Of a stretch of 64,000 nucleotides of DNA, positions 1-8,283 are shown piece by piece. The notes beneath the pieces are model-generated. The model saw nothing but the letters and a program-made list of their open reading frames with translations, had not been told where the DNA came from and ran no database searches. Both the position numbers and the translations under genes were made by a program. Each line of letters begins with the position of its first letter. Positions within the stretch are counted from its first letter, which is position 1. Origin of the DNA: Phycisphaerales bacterium. GTDB lineage: Bacteria > Planctomycetota > Phycisphaerae > Phycisphaerales > SM1A02. Where the stretch lies: positions 1-64,000 of the forward strand of contig JAQWTL010000033.1 in NCBI GenBank assembly GCA_029242715.1, written 5' to 3'.

Positions 1-884
1 CCCAGAATGCCCCACCGGGTACAGATCACGGCAAAGATCATGTCGTTATGTTCCTCGGGCAGGTGATTCCATTCCAGCATGGATGTGGCCATCTCATCAC
101 CAACGCCCGTCACACCGCCGGCTCCCACGAGCATCATCGAGCGAGCCCCCTGGTAACCGATATCGTTCTCGAACTGATCGTCACCACGCAACTGGGCCCA
201 CATGGCCTCTATGCGATCTCGTTGATGCGGTCGGAGCATGGGCGTCATCGCGGCACCCGCGAGCATGCCCAGCAGGACGATGATCAACAGGTGCCTTGGC
301 CTGGCACCCGCAGCAAAGAGCATCGCGAAACACACAGGGAGAAAGAGAAGCGCCGTACCGAGATCCGGTTGCAGAAGAATCAGTCCCATCGGCACCAACG
401 CCATGAGCAACGGCCTGATCAGACCAGGCAAACTGCGATGGTTCTCACGGAATCGAAGCCATGAAGCAATCAGAAGGACCATTGCAATCTTGGCCAGTTC
501 CGAGGGCTGCATGTCCGTGATCCCGATGTTGATCCATCGTCGAGCGCCGTTTCTTGGACGGACGATCTGCTCTGGCACCCCGGGCAGCAGGAGAATGATG
601 AGCAACAGCAGCACAAGAAGCATGAAGGGCATGCTCAACTTCTGAAGCCATCGCATGTGTGGAAGTGCGACAATCAGACCCGCGATGAATCCCATCACAA
701 GCAGCACCGCCTGTTTGGCGATCATCTCCGGATGTGTTGTTCCAATCGCCAACAAGCCAAGCAGGCTCAGGGCCAACGCTGCAACCACGCACAACCAACC
801 AGGATTCAACCATCGGAACCCTCGCTTGTGGCGGGATCCACCTCGATGCACGGCTGCCGTATACCCCATTGCACTGGAGGTCAT
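1..884 (-). CDS. rodA: RodA (FtsW/RodA/SpoVE family), 3' end cut by window edge
   Basis: SEDS-family peptidoglycan glycosyltransferase, a polytopic inner-membrane protein that polymerises glycan strands for cell elongation together with PBP2. Translation of the minus strand from the ATG at 884 gives about 294 residues with several hydrophobic segments and the family signatures RRWINIG...MQPSELAK, QPDLGTALLF and PEEHNDMIFAVI. The start codon overlaps the PBP2 stop as ATGA, so the two genes are translationally coupled in the common mrdA-rodA order. The last part of the protein lies beyond base 1. The reading frame is open throughout. Identification is firm; the overlapping open frame on the same strand at 445-813 is a frame shadow. 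Confidence 0.93.
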   Translation of the reverse strand, partial: MTSSAMGYTAAVHRGGSRHKRGFRWLNPGWLCVVAALALSLLGLLAIGTTHPEMIAKQAVLLVMGFIAGLIVALPHMRWLQKLSMPFMLLVLLLLIILLLPGVPEQIVRPRNGARRWINIGITDMQPSELAKIAMVLLIASWLRFRENHRSLPGLIRPLLMALVPMGLILLQPDLGTALLFLPVCFAMLFAAGARPRHLLIIVLLGMLAGAAMTPMLRPHQRDRIEAMWAQLRGDDQFENDIGYQGARSMMLVGAGGVTGVGDEMATSMLEWNHLPEEHNDMIFAVICTRWGIL

Positions 885-3151
885 CGCGATGCCTCCAGAT
901 AACCTTCTGCTCGAAGGGACTCTATGACCTGATTGGCAACTGGCCCGGCGACACGTCCACCGGAGCCGCCGTATTCAATGAGAACAGCGATGGCATACCG
1001 CGGAAGTCTCTCTGATTCCTCGCCAACGACACCTACGAACCAGGCATGCTCAAGATCTTTTGTTCGTTCACCTGGCTCAATGACACCGTCATCATTGACA
1101 TCCCGACTCCATGGAGGCGCCTGGGCCGTGCCGGTCTTTCCCATCACTGACACACCTGGAACCGTGAAGATCTGGTCGTAATCACCTTCTGCATACTTGA
1201 TTCTGCTGCCGGTCCCCCAGGATTCCGTCACTCCAAGTTCCAGACCATCCAGCACAGTCCGCACAACCTCCGGAGACAACCTGCGTGCCTGTTGTCCACC
1301 CAGATCTCCAGATGACCCACGATGCCCTCGGACAAGCGTGGGCGGAATCCGTTTCCCACCACGAACAAGTGTGGCATAGGCATCTGCCGCATGAAGCGGT
1401 GTCCATGTCAATCGACCCTGACCAATACCCATCATCACCGATTCGAAACGTCCTTCTCCCCTGGCCTTGAGCACCTCACGCTCTGCACTATCCGGGAGGC
1501 TCCCACTGGCCGATTGCCAGATGGCGTCATCAGGACCACCCATGCCTGTCGGAATGGAATGCCCCATGCCAAACCAGGCCAGCCATTCGGCAAGCCGCTC
1601 CAGTCCAAGTCGATCAGCCAGTTCGTAGAAGTAGCAGTTGCATGATCGACCAAGTGCTTCTCTGGCCGAAAGCAATCCATGGGTCGCCATTCCATATCGC
1701 TTTCGGTAGATCCAGCAACGCGCCACCTTGTCCTGTTCGGGGAAGTGATGACCACGACATTCGATCTGGGTCTGAGAACCAACCAGCCCCTCCATCATGG
1801 CGGCGGCGAGAACAAGCGGCTTGATGATCGAACCGGGAGGATACGCCGCTGCAACGGCGCGATTCACCCATGGAGATCGCTCCTGCATCTGGATCTCACT
1901 CATGCCTGCTGCATCAGATGGCGCAGGTGTGGAAGCCATCGCCAGGACTTCTCCCGTCGGGATGTCCAACACCACAACGGCTGCTGCCAGCGGCTCCCCG
2001 ACCGGAACATTCTTGTTGCCATGCCATGGCTGGACATGCGACAGGCCCCCACGCTCTCCGATGATCGCCTCGATACGAGCTTGCAACGACGCATCAATGC
2101 TGAGAATGACATCCTGCCCAGGAATGGGTGGTTCACGCCTGGATTCACCTGTTCGTCGGCTGGTCACCACAGCGCCCAGTTCGCCTCGAAGCTGATCTTC
2201 CCACCCCTTCTCAACTCCACGAGCGCCAACACGATCCGCCTGGCGATATCCACCACGATCCGTCTCACCCGTCTGCTCATCGTGGAACGGACGACGAGCA
2301 ATATCCTCAGCCCAGACGTCATAGCGAACTGTGCCGAGCAACTGATCTGCAACACCCTCGACCTGTACAGTTCGCTCACGATTTGATCGCAGTGGTCGAG
2401 GCATGTGGGATTGATCGACCATGACTTCCATGTTCTCGTTCGGATACGAACGGTGGCGGGCATAGCGGACCTGCACGAGTTCGGGCCAACGTTCTGCAAA
2501 CTGCTGAAGCGGCAAAGCCGACGCATCAGTGACATGCGGAACGACGACATGAAAACCACGCTGTTCAGCAATAGGCTGAGCCCTGAACGTGCCATACCCT
2601 CCATAACGGGCTTCATGCCTTTGCTGCTGACGTTCCCAGACGACAGCAGCCATGTGCTGGACACGGGCGCGTCGCTCATCCAGAGTGCGATCAACATCCT
2701 CAATCTTGTTGTCTGATGCCTTGGCGACCAGTTCCCAGAGTTCGTCTTCCACAACCTTCCAGCCCGGTAGCCTGGCTGCAATATTCAATTCACGGGCTTC
2801 AGGCGAAAGACTGTCCCAGGTTGCCTCATCTACCGCGTCACGCGCTTCCTGGATGGCCATGTAATCCACCCATGTCCCCGTAATGGCACGCCATGAAACT
2901 GCGATTTCATAACCCGGCTCATCTCTGGCAAGCGCTCGACCATGTCGGTCGTATATGGTTCCCCGCCAGGTCGGTATCCATTCATGAAACTGGAGACGTG
3001 ATTCGGCTTCGGCTCTGTGCACACCACCTTCAAAGACAGCAAGTCGAATCAACTGACCCGTCATCAACAAGCACGCAGCCAAACCAGTCGCCATGATCAG
3101 AATCAGGCGTCGCTGGAACATGATCGGTGCGCGTCGGCGGGTCGTTGTCAT
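881..3151 (-). CDS. mrdA: Penicillin-binding protein 2, elongation transpeptidase
   Basis: Class B PBP that cross-links peptidoglycan during cell elongation; inner membrane with a periplasmic catalytic domain. The 756-residue product starts with a basic segment and one membrane anchor (about 14-40), followed by a dimerisation region containing the R-G-x-I-Y-D-R motif (63-69). The transpeptidase domain has all three active-site motifs: S441-I-I-K444, S503-C-N505 and K672-T-G. It is about 100 residues longer than typical PBP2, mostly in the region before the catalytic domain (about 100-340). The stop overlaps the rodA start. mreC and mreD, often just upstream, are not here; aat is. A second ATG at residue 11 is also possible. 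Confidence 0.95.
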   Translation of the reverse strand: MTTTRRRAPIMFQRRLILIMATGLAACLLMTGQLIRLAVFEGGVHRAEAESRLQFHEWIPTWRGTIYDRHGRALARDEPGYEIAVSWRAITGTWVDYMAIQEARDAVDEATWDSLSPEARELNIAARLPGWKVVEDELWELVAKASDNKIEDVDRTLDERRARVQHMAAVVWERQQQRHEARYGGYGTFRAQPIAEQRGFHVVVPHVTDASALPLQQFAERWPELVQVRYARHRSYPNENMEVMVDQSHMPRPLRSNRERTVQVEGVADQLLGTVRYDVWAEDIARRPFHDEQTGETDRGGYRQADRVGARGVEKGWEDQLRGELGAVVTSRRTGESRREPPIPGQDVILSIDASLQARIEAIIGERGGLSHVQPWHGNKNVPVGEPLAAAVVVLDIPTGEVLAMASTPAPSDAAGMSEIQMQERSPWVNRAVAAAYPPGSIIKPLVLAAAMMEGLVGSQTQIECRGHHFPEQDKVARCWIYRKRYGMATHGLLSAREALGRSCNCYFYELADRLGLERLAEWLAWFGMGHSIPTGMGGPDDAIWQSASGSLPDSAEREVLKARGEGRFESVMMGIGQGRLTWTPLHAADAYATLVRGGKRIPPTLVRGHRGSSGDLGGQQARRLSPEVVRTVLDGLELGVTESWGTGSRIKYAEGDYDQIFTVPGVSVMGKTGTAQAPPWSRDVNDDGVIEPGERTKDLEHAWFVGVVGEESERLPRYAIAVLIEYGGSGGRVAGPVANQVIESLRAEGYLEASR

Positions 3152-3255
3152 CCCGGCTCGAGCCGTCGGGCCCTTGACTCCTTCCAGGGGCGGCTATGCA
3201 AGTCTACGATGAGCACGCGGCTCCCGTGGCGTGGTTCCTCCAGGAAACAGCCAAC

Positions 3256-3969
3256 TCAATCATCTGGCAGTACATCTTCCAGCCGAGGCCAGCCAGTCCA
3301 GGCCACAGGCCTCGCCTGTTGTTCGGCCAATGAAGCCAGATAGGCCTCCCTGGGCACTTCGATTGCTCCAAGGCTCGCCATGTGATCTGACGTGAACTGC
3401 ACATCCAGCAGCCCAACCTTGATCTGCTTCAGATGGGCCACTAGCCACACCAGGGAGACCTTTGAAGCATCAGTGCCACCTTGCTCAGGAAGTGAGAACA
3501 TCGATTCGCCCATGAATACCCCTCCAAGCAGGACCCCATAGAGCCCCCCAACCAGGACACCATCCAGCCAGGCTTCAACGCTATGGGCCAGGCCACGACG
3601 ATGCAGTTGGCCGTAGGCCTTGATAAATCGCTCATCGATCCAGGTCTCGGTGCCCGAAGCGCGGGGAGCCGCACAGGCACGCATCACGTCTTCAAATGAC
3701 GTATCGGCCAGGATCTCGAAGCGACCAGAACGAACCCGCCGGGCCAGGCTGCCAGAAACATTGAGGCCGTCCAGGGGCAGGATGCACCTTGGATCAGGGT
3801 TGTACCAGTCCACATCCCCGTTCGTGGGATCAGACATCGGGAAGTACCCTTCCCGGTAAGCGGCCAGCAGGATGTCAGGCTCAATGACAGTCATGACATC
3901 TGTACGATACGGGCCGTTTCCCATGTGAGCTGACAGGAATCGATGCATGACACTGGCAATCTCAGTCAT
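3256..3969 (-). CDS. aat: Leucyl/phenylalanyl-tRNA-protein transferase
   Basis: Transfers Leu or Phe from aminoacyl-tRNA to N-terminal Arg or Lys of proteins, marking them for ClpS/ClpAP (N-degron pathway). The sequence has the family landmarks: ILLAAYREGYFPM near the N-terminus, WYNPDPRCILPL, TWIDERFIKAYGQLHRRG, HSVEAW, GGLYGVLLGGVFMGESMFS and LLDVQFTSDHMASLGA. The start is uncertain. The ATG at 3969 has an upstream AGGTGG and gives 237 residues, but then the 5' end overlaps the divergent glycosyltransferase by 23 bases. Starts at 3948 or 3894 are also possible, and the one at 3894 would still begin just before the first conserved motif. The function is clear from the motifs. Confidence 0.93.
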   Translation of the reverse strand: MTEIASVMHRFLSAHMGNGPYRTDVMTVIEPDILLAAYREGYFPMSDPTNGDVDWYNPDPRCILPLDGLNVSGSLARRVRSGRFEILADTSFEDVMRACAAPRASGTETWIDERFIKAYGQLHRRGLAHSVEAWLDGVLVGGLYGVLLGGVFMGESMFSLPEQGGTDASKVSLVWLVAHLKQIKVGLLDVQFTSDHMASLGAIEVPREAYLASLAEQQARPVAWTGWPRLEDVLPDD

Positions 3970-4762
3970 CGTCACCACCTACAACCGCCCAGATGCCCTG
4001 GCTGCGACCCTTCGGGGCCTTGCCGCCCAGGCAGATCGGCAGTTCGAGGTCATCGTTGCGGATGATGGCTCGACAAGCGAAACCAGTGATTTCATTCGCG
4101 AAATCCAGCAATCCTTCCCCGTTCCGCTCCAGCATGTCTGGCATGCCGACCAGGGGTTCCGTGCCGCTGCCATTACCAATCGCGCCATTAACCAGTCAAC
4201 AGGTGACTACATCGTCCTCATGGACGGAGACTGCATTCCACGGTCTTGTTTCATCAACTGGCAACGCAAACTGGCTCAGCCAGGTTGGATGGTCGGGGGC
4301 AACCGGATCCTGCTGGAAGAGGATTTCACTCGACGGATCCTGGAAGAAGAACTGCCGGTTCATCTTTGGAAACGCAACCAGTGGATCAAACCTCGCCTCC
4401 GTGGCTGGACCAACAGGATGCTGCCCATACTTTTCACTCTTCCAGACGGCCGTTGGCGATGCAAGAGGCCACGAGACTGGCGATCTCTGCGAACCTTCAG
4501 CATGGCCGTTCACCGCGAAGACCTGTTCAACGTCAATGGACTAGATGAAGCCTACACCGGCTGGGGATCGCAGGACTCGGACCTGATCATCCGGCTGATG
4601 CACTCTGGGGTTCGAGTCAAAAGTGGACGCCACGCCTCCCCTGTTCTCCACCTCTGGCATCCTGCCTTATCCAGAGATGATGCTGCCGGAAACCGCACAG
4701 AACTGGATGAAGTCATCAAAAGCCACCGTATCAGAGCCCGGAAGGGCCTCCTGGATCAATGA
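3947..4762 (+). CDS. Family 2 glycosyltransferase with galactosyltransferase-like C-terminal part
   Basis: Predicted cytosolic or membrane-associated GT-A transferase that uses a nucleotide sugar, probably for surface polysaccharide. The 271 residues open with the GT2 signature AISVIVTTYNRPDAL. The metal/nucleotide site D93-G-D95-C follows, and near residue 205 comes W-G-S-Q-D-S-D-L, the W-G-x-(E/Q)-D-x-D-L motif of the Glyco_transf_7C type. There are no convincing transmembrane segments. The ATG at 3947 is preceded by AGGA at about 3933. It shares bases with one possible aat start on the other strand, so the aat promoter must lie inside this gene. Acceptor and donor cannot be told from sequence. 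It is the only glycan gene nearby. Confidence 0.85.
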   Translation: MTLAISVIVTTYNRPDALAATLRGLAAQADRQFEVIVADDGSTSETSDFIREIQQSFPVPLQHVWHADQGFRAAAITNRAINQSTGDYIVLMDGDCIPRSCFINWQRKLAQPGWMVGGNRILLEEDFTRRILEEELPVHLWKRNQWIKPRLRGWTNRMLPILFTLPDGRWRCKRPRDWRSLRTFSMAVHREDLFNVNGLDEAYTGWGSQDSDLIIRLMHSGVRVKSGRHASPVLHLWHPALSRDDAAGNRTELDEVIKSHRIRARKGLLDQ

Positions 4763-4776
4763 AAGGCTTTAGAGGC

Positions 4777-4806
4777 TTGATCAGCCACCCCCCTGCACAT
4801 TACAAT
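4777..4806 (+). promoter_or_regulatory. Sigma70-like promoter for the RNA candidate and tRNA-Gln
   Basis: TTGATC at 4777-4782 and TACAAT at 4801-4806 are separated by 18 bases, a good match to -35 and -10 boxes. Transcription would begin near 4813, directly before the first strand of the terminal helix of the RNA candidate. No coding frame begins nearby. Confidence 0.5.
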
Positions 4807-4814
4807 CTTCCCCT

Positions 4815-5050
4815 TCCTCCACTGAGAGGGCCGTCGGTGAGGCTCGTGCATACGAGCGGCGCCGCATGGGGCACCAGGTCGCGGCTGACAGGTGCTCCCG
4901 CCTCTGGAGGGTCCAGCCGCGGCCGCGCCGGGTGAATCACGCCCGACGTCGAGACCGCGCGAGTTCGAAGTGGTCGATCTTCGTCATGAAGTTCGACACG
5001 AGTTCGGTGGTCCGACGGCACAGGCCATGGACCGACAATCCAGTGTTTTA
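4815..5050 (+). ncRNA. Candidate structured non-coding RNA of unknown class
   Basis: A non-coding, locally GC-rich stretch of about 235 bases between a promoter-like pair and a TTTTAT run (5046-5051). Its ends pair: 4820-4824 with 5041-5045, and 4833-4838 with 5031-5036. Internal helices include 4842-4847/4852-4857, 4868-4875/4891-4898, 4904-4908/4912-4916, 4973-4982/4988-4997 (one mismatch) and 5009-5013/5029-5033. The 4880-4887 loop is perfectly complementary to 4914-4921, which would form a pseudoknot that excludes the 4904-4916 hairpin. I found no signature of RNase P RNA, tmRNA, SRP RNA or 6S RNA. It could also be a long leader of the tRNA-Gln/glmU transcript. Confidence 0.45.
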
Positions 5051-5071
5051 TGTTTCGACGTGTCTCCACAT

Positions 5072-5143
5072 TGGCCCGTGGTGTAATCGGTAACACACCT
5101 GTTTTTGGTACAGGCATTCCAAGTTCGAGTCTTGGCGGGCCAG
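5072..5143 (+). tRNA. tRNA-Gln(TTG)
   Basis: Complete cloverleaf of 72 bases. The acceptor TGGCCCG pairs with CGGGCCA and the discriminator is G. The D stem is GTGT/ACAC. The anticodon stem CCTGT/ACAGG encloses loop TTTTGGT with anticodon TTG. The T stem CCAAG/CTTGG encloses TTCGAGT. CCA is not encoded. The following gene starts 38 bases downstream, so the tRNA is probably cut from a transcript shared with glmU or with the RNA candidate upstream. Confidence 0.95.
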
Positions 5144-5181
5144 TTTACTTTTCTTCTTTCGAGTCCCCACAATCCCCAACC

Positions 5182-5964
5182 ATGTCTGACACTCAACCAA
5201 TCCAACCTGCCTCCATCATTCTTGCCGCCGGCAAGGGAACCAGAATGGGCAGCGACCTGCCAAAGGTTCTCCACCCCGTCTGCGGACGACCGATGCTGCA
5301 CTGGGTGGTGGATGCCGTACGAGCCGCAGGCTCCAGGAAGATCCTGATGGTTGTCGGTCATGGAGCGGACCTTGTCCGGGACTCCTTTGGAGATGACACA
5401 TCGGACCTGGAATTCATCCTCCAGGAAGAACAGAAAGGCACAGGTCATGCTGTGCTGGTCTGCCGTGAAGCTCTGGGGGAATTCACTGGTGACAGCTTCG
5501 TGCTGGCCGGTGACGGTCCCCTCATCCGCGCTGAAACCCTTCGGACATTGGCAGCGCACCATGCCAGCAGAAATGCCCTGGCAACCCTTGCCACTTCGAT
5601 TCTGGAAGATCCCACCGGATATGGCCGGATCATCCGGAACGAATCCGATCGCTTCGTAGCAATTGTCGAGCACCGCAATGCCACTGATGCACAGAGAGCG
5701 ATCTGCGAGGTCTATCCCAGCTATGCCTGCTTCAACACTCCAGACATGATGCAGCGGCTTGAAAACCTGGATCCTGATTCAGATTCCGGTGAGTACTACC
5801 TCACCTCGATTCCAGGGCAGATCCAGCAAGAGACCGATCGAGTCGAGGTCGTTGCCGCCGTACCAGCAGAAGATGTCCTCTCAATCAACACACCTGAACA
5901 GCTTGCGGCAGTCGATGCCGTGCTTCGCGAGCGATTGTCCAACGGCGCGGAGGTCGTGTCGTGA
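5182..5964 (+). CDS. glmU: UDP-N-acetylglucosamine pyrophosphorylase, GlmU N-terminal domain only
   Basis: Uridylyltransferase that joins UTP and GlcNAc-1-phosphate to UDP-GlcNAc for cell envelope synthesis; cytosolic. Residues 14-22 carry LAAGKGTRM, followed by DLPKVLH (K28). Then come QEEQKGTGHA (81-90), A-G-D111-G-P-L-I at the metal site, G-Y-G-R-I-I and the closing SINTPEQL. The protein stops at 260 residues, just where the left-handed beta-helix acetyltransferase half of bifunctional GlmU (about 455 residues) would begin. There is no frameshifted remainder, because prs starts at once. I chose the ATG at 5182; an upstream in-frame extension runs through the tRNA. The acetyltransferase step must be supplied by another gene. 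Confidence 0.9.
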   Translation: MSDTQPIQPASIILAAGKGTRMGSDLPKVLHPVCGRPMLHWVVDAVRAAGSRKILMVVGHGADLVRDSFGDDTSDLEFILQEEQKGTGHAVLVCREALGEFTGDSFVLAGDGPLIRAETLRTLAAHHASRNALATLATSILEDPTGYGRIIRNESDRFVAIVEHRNATDAQRAICEVYPSYACFNTPDMMQRLENLDPDSDSGEYYLTSIPGQIQQETDRVEVVAAVPAEDVLSINTPEQLAAVDAVLRERLSNGAEVVS

Positions 5965-6944
5965 ATAGAGTCGACCTCGATCACCTGAAGATCTTCGGAG
6001 CCCGTTCCGGGGAAAGCCTGGCCGGATGCATGTCCGAGTATCTCTCGCTACCACTGGGTCAAGCCGATACCGAACTGTTTCCTGATGGCGAGTTGATCGT
6101 CCGAGTTGAAGAGGATGTTCGTGGCCGTGACTGCTTCGTAGTCCAGTCGACGTGCAATCCGGTCAACGCCAACCTGATGGAACTGCTCATCTACATTGAC
6201 TGCCTCAGGCGAGCCTCGGCGCAGCGCATCACAGCCGTCATCCCTTACTTTGGCTATGGACGACAGGACCGCAAGGCCTCAGGTCGTACTCCGATCACAG
6301 CCAAGCTCGTAGCCAACCTGATTACTGCCGCTGGTGCCGATCGGGTTCTCTGCATGGACCTGCATGCAGCCCAGATCCAGGGCTTCTTCGACATCCCCGT
6401 TGATCACCTCTCAGCCATGACCGTGTTCTGTGATTACTTCACAAGCATCCGTGATCAACTGGGAGATCTTGTCATCGTGTCACCTGATGTCGGCAACGTG
6501 AAGGTCGCCAATGCATATGCCAGCTTCCTGGATGCCGATCTTGCCATCATCGACAAGCGACGTGAATCGGGCATGAAAGTGGCTTCTCGAAACCTGATCG
6601 GAAGCGTCAAGGGCCAGACCGTGCTGATGGTCGATGACATGATCTCGACAGCTGGCACCATCTGTGAGGCCGCCAACCTGGTCATGGCGGAAGGTGCCAA
6701 GCAAATCATCGCCGGGGCCACCCACCCGGTCCTGGTCGGACTGGCCATGGACCGCCTGCAGGAAGCCCCCTTCAAAAGGATCGTCGTCACCGACACGATT
6801 CCCGACAACGGCCGTCTGGATCCGATCCGTGACCGCCTCGTCAAACTCTCGGTCGCACCCCTGATGGGTGAGGCCCTTCACCGAATTCATCATGACATGT
6901 CCATATCCGCGCTGTTCCAGCGTGCTACCGGAACAAAGAGATAG
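5961..6944 (+). CDS. prs: Ribose-phosphate pyrophosphokinase (PRPP synthase)
   Basis: Makes PRPP from ribose-5-phosphate and ATP for nucleotide, His and Trp synthesis. The 327-residue length is typical. Motifs seen are FPDGE (40-44), YGRQDRK (99-105), D133-L-H-A-A-Q-I-Q-G-F-F, the flexible-loop I-D-K-R-R (197-201) and the PRPP loop VDDMISTAGT (224-233). The GTG start overlaps the glmU stop as GTGA, so the two are translationally coupled; glmU-prs-rplY-pth is a common bacterial order. No unusual residues were noticed. Confidence 0.96.
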   Translation: MNRVDLDHLKIFGARSGESLAGCMSEYLSLPLGQADTELFPDGELIVRVEEDVRGRDCFVVQSTCNPVNANLMELLIYIDCLRRASAQRITAVIPYFGYGRQDRKASGRTPITAKLVANLITAAGADRVLCMDLHAAQIQGFFDIPVDHLSAMTVFCDYFTSIRDQLGDLVIVSPDVGNVKVANAYASFLDADLAIIDKRRESGMKVASRNLIGSVKGQTVLMVDDMISTAGTICEAANLVMAEGAKQIIAGATHPVLVGLAMDRLQEAPFKRIVVTDTIPDNGRLDPIRDRLVKLSVAPLMGEALHRIHHDMSISALFQRATGTKR

Positions 6945-6984
6945 CAACACACCACGCCGCATACCTGGCGTGAGGGAGTGAACA

Positions 6985-7638
6985 ATGGGAACCGAAACAC
7001 CAAACATTACCGTCGAAACTCGCGAGAAGACGGGAAGTCGATACTCAGATCGCCTGCGTCGAGCCGGTCGACTTCCAGCTGTAATCTATGGCAAGGGCCA
7101 GGATCCCATTCACGTGAGCGTTGATGAGCACGAAATGCTCGAAGCCCTTCACCAGGGTGCTCACGTGGTCGACATCTCTGTTGATGGCAAGGGTTCTGAC
7201 AAGTGCCTGGTCAAGGATCTCCAGTTCGGCTGGCTCGGTGACAATCTCATCCATCTGGACATGACCCGAGTGGACCTGAACGAGATCGTCACGATCAACC
7301 TGCCAGTGACTCTTGCCGGAACAGCGAAGCTCGCCAGTGCTGCGGGCGCCGTCCTGGAAGTCATCCGTCGCGAAATTGAAGTCACCTGCAAGGTGTCGGA
7401 CATTCCAGGCGAGATCAAGTACGACATCACAGACATGGACGAAGTCCTCACCATCGGCGATCTCCCCCTGCCGGACGGAGTCACCCCCGTACTCGAACTG
7501 GACAAGCACATCTGCCACGTGACCTTGGTGCACCAGGAAGAAGCCGAGGGCGAGGAAACGGATGTCAATGCCGACGACGCTCAGCCAGAGGTCATCACCA
7601 AGGCCAAGGAAGAAGAAGACGCCTCAGAAGAGGGCTGA
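6985..7638 (+). CDS. rplY: 50S ribosomal protein L25/TL5/CTC
   Basis: Binds 5S rRNA in the large subunit. The 217 residues comprise an N-terminal L25 domain (about 7-95, with KTGSRYSDRLRRAGRLPAVIYG), a C-terminal TL5-type beta domain (about 100-185) and an acidic tail rich in Glu and Asp. This is the long two-domain form found outside gamma-proteobacteria. A GGAG-type ribosome-binding site precedes the ATG. It lies in the run prs-rplY-pth, 40 bases after prs. Confidence 0.95.
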   Translation: MGTETPNITVETREKTGSRYSDRLRRAGRLPAVIYGKGQDPIHVSVDEHEMLEALHQGAHVVDISVDGKGSDKCLVKDLQFGWLGDNLIHLDMTRVDLNEIVTINLPVTLAGTAKLASAAGAVLEVIRREIEVTCKVSDIPGEIKYDITDMDEVLTIGDLPLPDGVTPVLELDKHICHVTLVHQEEAEGEETDVNADDAQPEVITKAKEEEDASEEG

Positions 7639-7652
7639 TCTCAGAATTCACC

Positions 7653-8222
7653 ATGAAGCTCATCGTCGGTATCGGCAACCCGGGTCAGGAATACGAGCGA
7701 ACACGACACAACGTCGGGTTCGATGTGCTCGATCGTCTGGCCCGAAGACTGGCCCCGGGCGAAGTCGCCCGAGCCCGCTTCAAGGGTGCCACCGTCGAAT
7801 CCTCCATGGGTGAAGAGAAGGTCCTGATGCTCAAGCCGACGACCTATGTCAACTGCACCGGCGAGGCTATCGGAGAGGCCGTCCGCTTCTACAAGTTGGC
7901 TCCGGCCGAAGACCTCCTGGTCATCGTTGACGACACCGCCCTGCCCTGTGGCACCATCCGCATGCGCCCCAGTGGCGGTGATGGTGGACACAACGGCCTG
8001 AGCAACATCACACGTCATCTGGGCGATGACACCTGGGCCCGACTGAGGATCGGCATCGATCCGCCTGGCCAGATTCCCCTGAAGAACTATGTCCTTGGCC
8101 GCTTTGCACCTGAACAGGAAGAAGCCCTGCAGCCCGCTTTGGAGCAGGCTGTCGGAGCAACCGAATGCTGGCTCAAGGAAGGCGTCACAACCGCCATGAA
8201 TCGATACAACGCAACAGACTGA
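7653..8222 (+). CDS. pth: Peptidyl-tRNA hydrolase
   Basis: Cleaves peptidyl-tRNA released from stalled ribosomes. The 189 residues match the family length. The active-site residues are present: N9, the general base H19 in RTRHNVGFD, N67 in TYVNCTG, D93 in IVDD and N114 in GGDGGHNGLSN. It begins 14 bases after rplY, within the same presumed operon. Confidence 0.97.
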   Translation: MKLIVGIGNPGQEYERTRHNVGFDVLDRLARRLAPGEVARARFKGATVESSMGEEKVLMLKPTTYVNCTGEAIGEAVRFYKLAPAEDLLVIVDDTALPCGTIRMRPSGGDGGHNGLSNITRHLGDDTWARLRIGIDPPGQIPLKNYVLGRFAPEQEEALQPALEQAVGATECWLKEGVTTAMNRYNATD

Positions 8223-8283
8223 GAAGAGACGAGAAAAGAACATCACGACGCCACTTTGTACGCGTCACCAAGGAACACTACGA

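Noticed and set aside
445-813. 122-codon open frame on the minus strand
   Set aside because: It is a frame shadow of rodA, whose conserved motifs are in another frame of the same strand.
4815-5050. RNase P RNA, tmRNA, SRP RNA or 6S RNA
   Set aside because: The conserved strings of the first three are not found, and the multi-hairpin layout does not fit the rod shape of 6S RNA.
4800-5117. 105-codon minus-strand and other small frames over the RNA candidate
   Set aside because: No codon-like pattern. The frame runs through tRNA-Gln, and the sequence is dominated by inverted repeats.
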